A model generated the notes under the pieces. That model did not search any database, had not been told where the DNA came from, and saw only the letters and a program-made list of their open reading frames with translations. Positions 44,938 to 55,100 of a DNA stretch of 64,000 bases are shown in pieces (position 1 is the first letter of the stretch; every line of letters starts with the position of its first letter). The stretch is from Luidia sarsii. Lineage: Eukaryota; Echinodermata; Asteroidea; Paxillosida; Luidiidae. The stretch covers positions 5,678,547 to 5,742,546 of the forward strand of contig OX465113.1 of NCBI GenBank assembly GCA_949987565.1, in the 5' to 3' direction. The position numbers were made by a program, and so were the translations under genes.

Positions 44938-44976
44938 CCAATCCAGTATGTGCCGATTACACGTAAACCCTTATAA
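44938..44976 (+). promoter_or_regulatory. Putative CCAAT and TATA boxes, Cys-rich gene B
   Basis: CCAAT at 44938-44942 and TTATAA at 44971-44976, about 150 bp before the start codon, matching the layout of copy A despite indels between the boxes. Confidence 0.4.
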
Positions 44977-45119
44977 CCTGCCGGACACCAGTGGCTCAAA
45001 CAGACAACGTCCAGACATCCAGTAGGCTCTCAGTCTAACCATTTTCCTGCCTCCACGGTCTAACTGCAGCTCTCCCTTCATAATATCGTAAAACCCATTT
45101 CCAGTGAGAAGAGTCCAAG

Positions 45120-47093
45120 ATGGAGACTACCCATTCCTCTCTTGTTCTGTTGATGCTAGCCTTGGTGATCAGCGCAGCGCAAGCAGATCGCAAACAGTAA
45201 GTTCTCGATACACACTATAAATGTTTTTGTATTAATTCTTGCAGAACGTTTACGAAAGATAGTGCCGTCGGAAACGTGTTGGTCGAGGTCAAAGAATAGC
45301 ATCCATGCGTTGTCTGGTCCAACATATGCATGAAGTAGCACACCTGGGAAAATTTCAGCTCAATCCACCAACCGAGTCTCGAGAAAATAGTGAAAAACCG
45401 CTTCATTTGATTCGCGAAAATGCAGCATTCAACGCATTGTTCCGAAAAAAATCGTTTTTATCCCGGGGTGAGACGTAAACTATTTCTTTACTCTTTTCTC
45501 CAAAAAGACAGCATTTTAGACAGAACTATTTCATTGCGTGGTTTCTACTATAAAAAAAAATTATAACCATCTTTAAACTGTATAAGTTTCATAAATCCGT
45601 GAACATTTATTGTTTTTCGATCTTACCAATGGCTGACAGGTGTCCAGCCAAAAAGTGTCCCTGCCATAATACTATCCGCTCATTAGCATACTGATCGCTG
45701 ATTGGTTAGCGTTAGGGATAGAGTTAGGGTTAGGATTAGGATTAGGGTCGTTAGGGTTAGGGTTTGGATTAGGATTGGGATTGGAATTAGGATTAGGATT
45801 AGGATAAGGGTTGTTTGGGTTAGGGTTAGCGTTACGGTTACAGTTAGGGTCAAACGGTACCAAAGTGTCCAACGTTGCGTGTGTTAGGCCAGCAACCATA
45901 CACAATGCGTCATACGTGTGTAGTGCGCAACCATACCCCAACCGCGGTGGTTGAATGTCATACGTATTGGACCAATCAGCGATCAGTATGCTAATGAGCG
46001 GACACTATTTGTCAGGGGACACTATTTGGCATGACACCGGGTGACAATAATTTGGCACCCTCATTATCGGCATTAGTGGGGCAATCTTTTCAGACAAAAA
46101 AATGAAGCAACACTGATACCATGAAGTTACCAAAGACTATACCAGGCATTACAAGAGTTGCACTTGCAGCTTGATGAACAACCACTCGATCAGAGGTCGC
46201 TGCTAACTTAATATATATTCAGTTTTAGTTGCCTTGCCCGTCGAAGGTATCTGATTTAGTTAGGCCATGTAGGTTAGGCCTATTGCTTGCCCGTCGAAAC
46301 CCGAGAATTGAAATCGACTATTCAATTACTATCTCAAAGATGATCGTGGTTTCTTTAACGACGCGCAGTCTGTTATCTACATGGTGGAACCCGGCTTATA
46401 GCTGTCTGGATGTTTGCCCTTTAGATATTGTTCTAGTTCTTTGAACCATAGCACCTAGTGGGGCCGACGTGTGAGAAAAACCCACTTTTCTCAATGGCAC
46501 TGGCAGAATGACTTGTTTGTGTGCTCTCCCCTCTCCTTCTCTATCATTATCCTCTCTCTCCCTCTCTTCACCTTTCTCTCCTCCTCCTCAACCACCTAGG
46601 TCTCTTGGTAACTCTCTCGCAAAATCATTTCCCTGCTTATCTCTTTTCTCGCCCGCGCAGTTGTTTCTGCGATCTGCGATACAGCCGGATCCGACTGGTA
46701 GCCGGTGATAGCGCCGACGACCTCCCGATCCTCCGCGACCTTCCCGACCCCAGCTACCACCATTGGCTGAGCGTGGGCTGCAGACGGGTGCTACGCAACT
46801 GCCCCAACGACTGCCGGGCCCGCGCCCACGAGTGGCTGGGCGGCAGCCGCTTCGTGGGCGGCTCCTCGGAGAGTTCGGGCCAGATCGCCTGCGAGAGTCT
46901 CCGCATGAACGCCCCGCCCTCGGCCCGCATCTACGTGTACGCCACCTACTCGCCCAGCGTGTGCGGGGGCCGGAGTTGGCAGTACATGGCCCCGCTCTGC
47001 TGCTGGGAGCTGTCGTTCCTTGGTTACGAGAGTATCTTCCTGTACAACGATCAGTGTAGTGCAAGCTGCCCGCCGACCAATCCCAACTGCTAA
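45120..47093 (+). CDS. Secreted 12-cysteine protein, copy B, 2 exons
   Basis: Exons 45120-45196 and 46661-47093, same phase and lengths as copy A, 169 residues, all 12 cysteines kept. I count three base differences in the 433-bp second exon: Asn to Asp near residue 54, Val to Met before APLCCWE, and one silent. In exon 1, Phe11 becomes Leu, and the codon spanning the junction changes Arg26 to His. The signal peptide METTHSSLVLLMLALVISAA is intact. The intron is 1464 bp against 1124 bp in copy A because of two insertions. The AATAAA of copy A is GATAAA here (47628), so 3' processing may differ. The gene appears functional. The family is unknown to me. Confidence 0.78.
45276..45632 (-). mobile_element. 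MITE family A, inverted copy in intron of gene B
   Basis: Reverse-strand copy of the 35061-35438 body, for example GAAAATGCAGCATTCAACGC and AAAATTTCAGCTCAATCC. The terminal TTAAAGCCCC end is missing where the next element begins at 45641. It is absent from copy A. Confidence 0.8.
45641..46036. mobile_element. Inverted-repeat element carrying telomere-like TTAGGG repeats
   Basis: TGTCCAGCCAAAAAGTGTCC and CCGCTCATTAGCATACTGAT with CGCTGATTGGTT at the left are mirrored on the right by GACCAATCAGCGATCAGTAT, GCTAATGAGCGGACACTATT and GGGGACACTATTTGGCATGA. The arms are about 70 bp. Between them, 45709-45850 is degenerate TTAGGG/TTAGGATTAGG. It lies in the intron of gene B only. Confidence 0.85.
45709..45850 (+). 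repeat. Interstitial telomere-like repeat
   Basis: About 22 degenerate hexamers (TTAGGG, TTAGGA, TTGGGA, TTACGG). They are enclosed by the inverted arms of the element above, so this is cargo or interior of a mobile element and not a chromosome end. Confidence 0.88.
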
Positions 47094-47645
47094 ACCTGGT
47101 ATACAATACATGCTGTTCTACATTGTATATCCTACAGGTTTACCTCTGAGATTCGGAAAGATTCCCGAACCCTCGAACGATACTTCGTATACCAAACCCG
47201 AACCCCCGAACGACACTTCGCGGAGAAACCCGAATGACACTTCACTAAGAAAACCCAAACCTTCAAAGAAAACAAATTATAATCCCCAACTCTCGAACAA
47301 TACTTCACAGAGAAATCCCGAACAAGACTTTGGCGAAACAAAACCAAAACACCGAATCACTGTTCGATACTACAGATAGAAATCCTGAAACCCTCACTGA
47401 GACTGTGAGTCGTGAGGAAAACCCGAACTTATAATTATAAACCCGGGAATCAATTTTTTTTTAAAGAACCTGAACACCAAACGTTTTTGCTCTCTCTCTC
47501 TCGTGTGTCCAATCATGGAGGAAGGAATTCCTTTCTCCATGCTTTGAGGTCCAGTTCTTTGACTATATCCCGTAGGTGTATTATTGAGCCAGTGGCTGAA
47601 TACCTTGTTCCTTTCGGGGACACGATGATAAAACCCAGTGGTAGT

Positions 47646-49167
47646 TTAGGAAATGATAGGTTTGTGAGCACTCGGTGTCTGTCACGTAGAGTAAGGGCAA
47701 AACCTCATTGAATTACATTCTCCTCTACGCAAACATTAGTCCGAGTAACTTGGACCCGACAAGTCACCCTTTTTTATCGAATTTTGAAATTTTGAGTTTC
47801 GGGTGACTGTAGGGTCCAAGCCGATCAGTGTCCTAAAGCTGATTATCTGTACAAACCGCCCAAAAACATTTCGACCGAAAAAACTACCCGACACAAACCC
47901 CCAGATTTACCGCCGAAAACACCCGTATCACTGTCCTACGTGCCCATTTTTGGATTCAGTGAGAATCAAGGATTCTAATACTGGTCATTTGCTTTACACA
48001 CGTTGTGGAAAAAAGGGAAAAAATACCCTCAGTTGATCGAGAAGGTGTTTCGCCCGTACAGTCACCCGAAACTCAAAATTTCAAAATTCGATAAAAAAAG
48101 GGTGACTTGTCGGGTCCAAGTTACTCGGACTACGCAAACATCATGTTATATTTGAGGTTTGGGAGTGTTTCACACTGCACTGTGATCCGTTAGGATCGTG
48201 GTTATTGGTGTCCTATGCAATATGCACGCATTATGTTATATTTTTATGTGTAACATTACTGTCCATTACACCAGAGTACACATCAGTCTTGAAGTTGAAG
48301 AATGCAACAGAAAGTCTTGATCTAGTTTAATAGTAGTCCTGGGACCAATTTCCTTACCCAATGAAAATGAGGTTGACAGCTAGTTTTTCTCTCCACAGCA
48401 GAAAAAGCACATACTGGCATTGGAAATACCGGTAGTCTTCACTATACCCTGGTTAGGGAGAGGCAGCTTTAACTGTTATTATAACCCTTTCTTTTGTAAC
48501 CAAAGTAGAGCAAAGTAACTCTTTCTTTGTACATTAAGTACTATGGTATACCAGTGATTCAAATGTTGTGTTGCGCTCTGCGAAAATGAGTCTTAATGGA
48601 GTCAAATCATGATCAGGGATTTATATAACAAAACTCCTTTTTTTGGAAAGTTTTATAATGAAGATTTGGACATTAGCGAAGCAATATAAACCAAAATTGG
48701 AAAATCGAATTTGGACAGATTCCCCCCCAACTTTCAATTGCTCAGTACGTGGAAAAGGAGTGCGAGAGAAGTGAAGGCTGTCACCTATTACAATTTCTGT
48801 CTTTGAGAAAGGTCCTGCTAGGATTGAAACATCAGGCCCTCCTCATTGTTGATATTTTGCATTTTGGTCATTCTAGTTATCAAGCGGTTTGCAACAATTC
48901 TTGCATATTACATTTTACTAATGAATAATTATTAATAATGACGAAAACTCAATCGGGTATGGAAGGTCTATTTCTTCATTTCTATATAATTCATTTAATC
49001 ATTGTGTAAAACTGATAACATCGAAGTAACTTTTAGAAGTTTAAATGTTTTAATGTTCCATCGATGAAGGCTCTGCTGCCAATACACCATTGTAAGTGTA
49101 ACCTTATACAGTATATACCCTAGGTATTGCAGGCATCCAAGAATAAATGAGTCTATGTTTTCAAAGT
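47646..49167. other. Intergenic stretch before the LRRC41-like gene end
   Basis: Contains a complete family T MITE (47737-48131), an F3 fragment (GGGCAAAACCTCATTGAATT near 47697) and a half-unit of F2 at 48796-48900 (CTTTGAGAAAGGTCCTGCTA to GCGGTTTGCAACAA). The 3' UTR of the LRRC41-like gene should lie just below 49168. No exon was recognised. Confidence 0.55.
47737..48131. mobile_element. MITE family T, complete copy with 10-bp target duplication
   Basis: The duplication ACGCAAACAT lies at 47727-47736 and 48132-48141. The element starts TAGTCCGAGTAACTTGGACC and ends GGTCCAAGTTACTCGGACT, with inverted repeats of about 75 bp through GAAATTTTGAGTTTCGGGTG. It is 395 bp with no ORF. Long inverted repeats plus a 10-bp duplication suggest a Mutator-like origin. 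Confidence 0.92.
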
Positions 49168-52100
49168 CTACATGATGTACACATGCTCAGATCGGTTTTC
49201 AGCATAGGATGGAGTGTGCCGTGCCCCTGTGGACTTCAACCAGACAGATTTATCCATGTTGTTGACTGTCACATTCAGCACCTCTGCCAGTCTGCTGTCC
49301 TCCATTGTTGTAGAGCATGCATGTTGCCGTGGGTCTATGGTGGTCAGGATGTGTAGGGGGAGCCTGATGCTGGAGCCCGGGGCAGTGCTGGCTGCTTGAA
49401 GGGATTGCCTGAAGGCTCCCAGGCCCTCTGCTGTCAGCCGTTCATTGTAGCTACAAACATTTAAAAGAAGCAGTGCAATTTATGTAAAGGGGTTGTGGTC
49501 ACTGGTCTAGTACAACTCAAAGTTGAGAAAGGTTGCAACCAAGTCTACATCGGCGAAACCGGCAGGCCCATCAGTGAGAGAATCAAGGAGCATCAACGCG
49601 ACGTGAGACTCTCCCGTGTGGACGGATCGGCGGTAGCCGAGCACGCTTGGGGAGCTGGTCACCGCCCCAATTGGGACGATGTGCGGTGTATTGACCGTGA
49701 GCAGCATTGGTACACCAGGCGTATCAAGGAGGTCATCCACATCCGACTTCGCTGAAACAACATCAATCGAGACAGCGGCATTGACATCCCCGGTTTCTGG
49801 CTCCCCACCATCAGATGCCATGACCGCCGACCCACCACGAGCAGGGCCGCTATAGTGGATGCCAGAATCGCGCGCCAAACCGCACGATCACCACTACGAC
49901 TTCCGCAAACCGGTACACAGGAACCGGTGAAGCGGACATAAACAGACGCCGCAGCGCGCATTCTTCAGTTGCCTGATGAAGGTTAGCATTTAGCAACCGA
50001 AACGTCGCCACCAGCAACGACACATCGCGTGACTTTGATCACCCTTTCCACTTATCTACACCACCGCGATAAACAACCCCTTCATTTCTATAGAAAGGTT
50101 CTGTTGGACCGAAATGTCAGGCCCTCTAACTTTTCAGATTAAAGTATAATCACCACTGATCATTGCTTTGCATGATTGCCAGCTGAAAAAAAAGGCAACT
50201 CGGGTGGGATTCAAAAATCATGATACATGTGGTGCCCACCGCTATAAAGATTTAAACCCACAACATGACCTCAACCAGTGTGGTGGTCAAGTGGTTAAGA
50301 CATCTGCACTAGAAAGCAGGAGTCGAATCCTGCCCGAGCTGTCTGTAATTTTGTCAGCAGGCAATCAGGAAAAACACTGAGAATAGTCCTTCATGAAGTA
50401 AATTCTCCTTGACAAAATATCATACAATGCATGTGGTACCCAACGCTATACAGATTCAACCCCACCACATGACTTTGATCAGAAGAACTCTGAAATGGTT
50501 AAGATGTCTGGACAAGAAAGCAGGAGTAACAGGTTCGAATCCTGTCCTAAGATTGCATTTTGCTTGATGGCCCAAATCGTTCTTTATCCATGATCATTGG
50601 TCCAGATGATTTTTCTTTGCTCTTTCATTGACTGATAGGAATCCTCAGTAAGTATCCTTATCTCTTTTATTGAAAACAGCAAGGACAATTTGCCCGAACC
50701 AGGATTTGAACACAGGCATCTACTTTAACAAAACAGTGCTATAACCACCTATTTACCTATACAGATCATGGGGAAGGCTTTCTAAAATAGTCAATTATCG
50801 TTTTATGGATTGGGGAGCCGGTTAGAAGCATTTCACTGCCATTTTACAAACCCAGTTTGTTTGTTAGTACCATAAAGACCTTTGTCAGTGAATTGATAAC
50901 TCCAGAAAGAAAAATTATTGATTTGATTTTCAAATGTCAGTTTTTAAATGTCTGTATCCACAGTGTGATCCCCGAACTGCTGTAGCCAGGATAACAACTG
51001 ATTGTTCTTGGCATCTGATTGAAAAACAGTGTGTGATCATTGAAGATAAATATGGAAGTTACACAATGTAATGGTTGAATGCTTCTGGCTGGCGCCCCTA
51101 GTCCACCAACGGAAAGATAGTTGTCTACCGGTATTTGGGAAAGGCCGCCACCAAAGGGCCGGATATCTCAGGTAGTAAAGCACTGGTCCATTAAACCATA
51201 TGCCTCGGATCAAGTCCTGATCCCGTCAATTTTTTTTGCTATTTTTGATAAATTGTTCAAAAAGTCAGCCTTTCTTTTCTTTGTTTCTTACTTTCTTGGT
51301 TTTAAATTTGACTGAAGAAAAGAGATTCCTCCCTGTATCCATCCATTCTTGATCTGCCTGAACTGGTCACTGTGACCATCCCTCCACACATCTGTCCGTC
51401 TGTTCTGCACTTACCTAATCTGCAAGCATAGCCTGGGCATTTGTGTGTCAGCCTCTTTCTTTGGGCATATGAATGCCTCTACTAGCAGTAGGAGGCACTC
51501 ATTGGCTGTAGATGACATTGTAAAGAACACAAGGACTATTTAGAGTTCAATCTGACTGAGTACCTTAGAGCCTGGACCCTTTCCCATGATCTCATAATTA
51601 TATAGAGTGTCCATTACTCAAAAACATTTACATGTTGGGTGGTTTGTATGCGCCAAATCCAATAATTTCATTTCTTTACAATGAATATGCAAAATGTTTG
51701 CATAAATGGCTCACATATCATGCAATTTTGTGCATTTCTGGTCTTTTTCTAATGTGGCCAAAAATTTTTTAAAATGCTTCCGGTTTCCCGACCGACCCTA
51801 TTTCTAGACTACAACCCTAATTTTTTTATCGGGAAACAATGATGATAACAATTCAATGTGTAATTTGATCGTTTTATTATTACCCTTAAAGGGGAATGAA
51901 ACCCAGAGAAAAATGTTGGCTTATCTGATTGGGAGTTAAAAACAACCCACAATTACCTATATGCTACTCACCTACGAGTTTCATAAAAAGGGAAAAATCA
52001 TGGCATTCGGTGGTCGAATTCGCATTCCTGCAAACCGCCATCTTTTCGAATGGCCCACCAGTCACTGCGGGGGGTATGACATCGCAACGGAAAACTCCCG

Positions 52101-55100
52101 CATTGGCCCGGACGGATGTACCCCTACTTCATGTATATACTGCGTGCAGTTATACACTCGCGAGCTGAATGATGGTGTACTGCCAGAATTTTGGATGTCA
52201 AAATGCCAGCGGGAAAAAGCTGGCGAAATCTTTCCCAACAAGGACAAGAGACCTGTTTGACATTCAAAAGCCTGGCAATACACCATCATTCAACTTGTGA
52301 GTTTATAACTGCACGCAGTATATACATGTAGTAGGGGTACATCCGTCCGGGCCCATGTGGGAGTTTTCGTAGGTGAGTAGGTGAGTAGCACATAGGTAAT
52401 TGTAGGTTTTTTAACACCCAATCAGATAAGCCAACAATTTTCTCTGGGTTTCATTCCCCTTTAAGGCTTGACCACATGCAGATGCCTCCATATTGTACAA
52501 AAGAATAATTGCCCCTCCCCCCCCCAAAAAAAAAAATCCCTACCTACCTTCCCTATATTTAAATGCCATGTAATCTGATGGAGAAGTTTTTTTTTTTTTT
52601 TTGGGGGGGGGGGCCTGTTCTGTGCAGAAACACAATGAAAACTGTGTTGTTTGGCTCAGCTGGACTGACAATGTCCTCCTGAACCAATGTGCATCCAGAA
52701 ATCTCATATGAGGACTTTTAGTACAACATTTAAGATGACTTGAAGAAAATCACTTATGCATGCAGGTTGAATGGATGAAAGCATAGATGCAAATTCTTGT
52801 GAATAAAGTTTTCATGTGAACCAATTTCAGGCAATGCATGGTGAAGGCGGGGACTGCTAGAAAGACAGATTTGCAGTTGCTTCATGTACATGTACCATTA
52901 TCCTCTTTTCTACTCTGAACTGCAGAAGAAATAACAGGGACCATTTGACTTTTAGTGTGATGCTCAAGACAAAATAAATTCAAAACACAATAGAAGGACT
53001 TTGGATGGCTCAGATTGGTACTTACTCAGGTTATTATCATTCCACAGAAGCTGGCGTAAATCACAATTCTGCTGGAGGGCTTCCACAAATTGTTGAGCAT
53101 TATTCCAGCCTAATCAGTATCAGAAAAGAAATACCGGTACCCTATAAATTAGCTTGTTCCATAGTGATGGCACTTGTTATTTGCTTCCATGGCATAAGCC
53201 ACAACATTCTGCACTGACACTAAATGCAAAGAATCTTCAGTATAAACAGGACGTGCACAATAAAGGTCCAAAATGTGTTCTCTCTAGTCAGAGAGCTCTG
53301 TCTTTTGCCTTGTTTAAACTGCCATACTTCCATCTGCCCATTTCTTGATATTGTGTTGTGGGATAGGGATTCTTCCTTGCCATCAAAATTTCACATTGCC
53401 AACTTGAGACCATACAAAAATAACGCACTAAGTTCACTCTCACAAATCACAGACTAGCAAACAACATATCATATGCATTTTAGTCTACAATCAAAGTAAC
53501 ATGTAGCATGAGATACATGCATTCTCTTGTTAGCATCCAATGATCTCTTTAGCATCTGTTGATCTCCTCTAGCATTTGATAATACAGTGCGCATGATATA
53601 GAATCCAGACTGCTGTGTGTGCAGCACACTTGGAAGCTTGACCATACCGAGTGCACTGCCAAGGTACCGGTAACCGTTGCGCATTCTGTGCATAACAGTA
53701 CGTACTGTGTATGGGTGTACAATGTACAGTACATGTACAGTACATGTATTGTACATGGACAGTGCGTACGTACACAGGGACACTTTTTTTGGGGGGCAGT
53801 TTCATGTCAACAAACTTTTCGTCTGTGGGTACCAGTGAATCTTGGACATTGCTGGCTGTACCAAACAACAGGTACCAATGGTAGTTGGGAGCGATTTGCG
53901 TTGCACGATAGATAGATTGTGCAACAACACGTGGTTGGGTTGCGTGTGAAAGTAGAATCATAGAGCTGTCAAAAGTGTCCGCATTCGATCGCGGGTGCCT
54001 TTTCAAAGTCGTAATCATGCCCCGAAAGGAGAAAGCCAGACAGCAAAACGAGATAAAACTTCACGAGAGCACAAAAATGTCGCAAACTTTATTCCTTTTT
54101 TCAGGTAGGCCTATGTACGTGATTGTTTAATTGGTATCTACAACAGTACATGTAATACAAGTTTTGTTGTCATCATTTTGACCGCAGCCGCTAATTGCAA
54201 GGCTCTGTCCACCACTAAAAATACCCTGGCTATAACACTGGCAAGGGTAGACAGTTTATTAGGAGGCAAAGGTCACTAACTCACCTCGCAGAGTGAACTG
54301 GCACCCACTCATATCCAACTTGGTGATTTGACTGGCTTGTAGAAGACCAACCAAATCTAGCGGCTGCAGCAAATTGCCACGGTTATCATACAGAGTGCCG
54401 GACCCGGTGCGATACACATTATGGGACACAATTAGTTCCCGTAGGCTGTTGTTTCCTGCAATCAAGGTGACAATAGATATCTTTGTTCATGCTCTGGATC
54501 TTAGAAAAGCACAATATGAAGGCTAGTTTTGCTTTTGAATGAGTTCCTAGCTGTAGCCAAATGGACAACTTGTGCTTGTTTGCATCTGAAATAAAAATGG
54601 GGATATGATACCTGCAGATATAGGGCAATTTATGGCTAAATGCTTCTGACTACACATCCACCCGGTAAAGATAGTTGATTATTTGGGAAGTTTATTACCT
54701 AATATTGTTGGTATATAAAACCAGAGGCCTGGGTTCAGATTCAAGTCAAACTCAGTTTTATTCTTTAATCAATCAGTTTATAATCTATGACATTAATTTA
54801 ATGGTTTGTTATTTTTATTAAAATACCTGAGAACATTTTGACTGATCTGACACTTGAACCAAGGCCTCTGCTTTTAAAGTAACAGCACTCTATTTCTTGA
54901 GCAATCCAGCCCTTAGATGGTGACCTTTCCAAAGAGTCAAACTTTGGTGGGGGTGGTAGGGGTTCAAGTAAGAAGCATTACATCATTAACTGCCTGACAT
55001 CTCCAGGTATTCAGGCCCCCATTTGCACCAAGATGCAAACAACAGTTAGTAAACCCACCTGTTTGGGGATCACATAGCGTGGATGCAGCTGCAAACATGG

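Larger units (their letters stand above)
43505..47645 (+). repeat. Tandem duplication, copy B (about 4.1 kb)
   Basis: Second copy of 39755-43406 in the same orientation. It is longer because it contains an F2 palindrome (44093-44258) and, in the gene's intron, a family A MITE (45276-45632) and the telomere-repeat element (45641-46036). Text resembling the inter-copy junction (GATCCGTTAGGATC) recurs at 48181 after copy B, suggesting the original unit ran to about 48210. Confidence 0.9.

Noticed and set aside
45709..45850. Chromosome end or assembly break at telomeric repeats
   Set aside because: The tract is short, degenerate and enclosed by inverted arms in the middle of an intron.
51310..51420. 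Possible extra LRRC41 exon with donor GTAAGT at about 51416 (minus strand)
   Set aside because: The donor is good, but the upstream frames show no leucine-rich pattern, and phases join correctly from exon 10 (53026) to the last exon without it.
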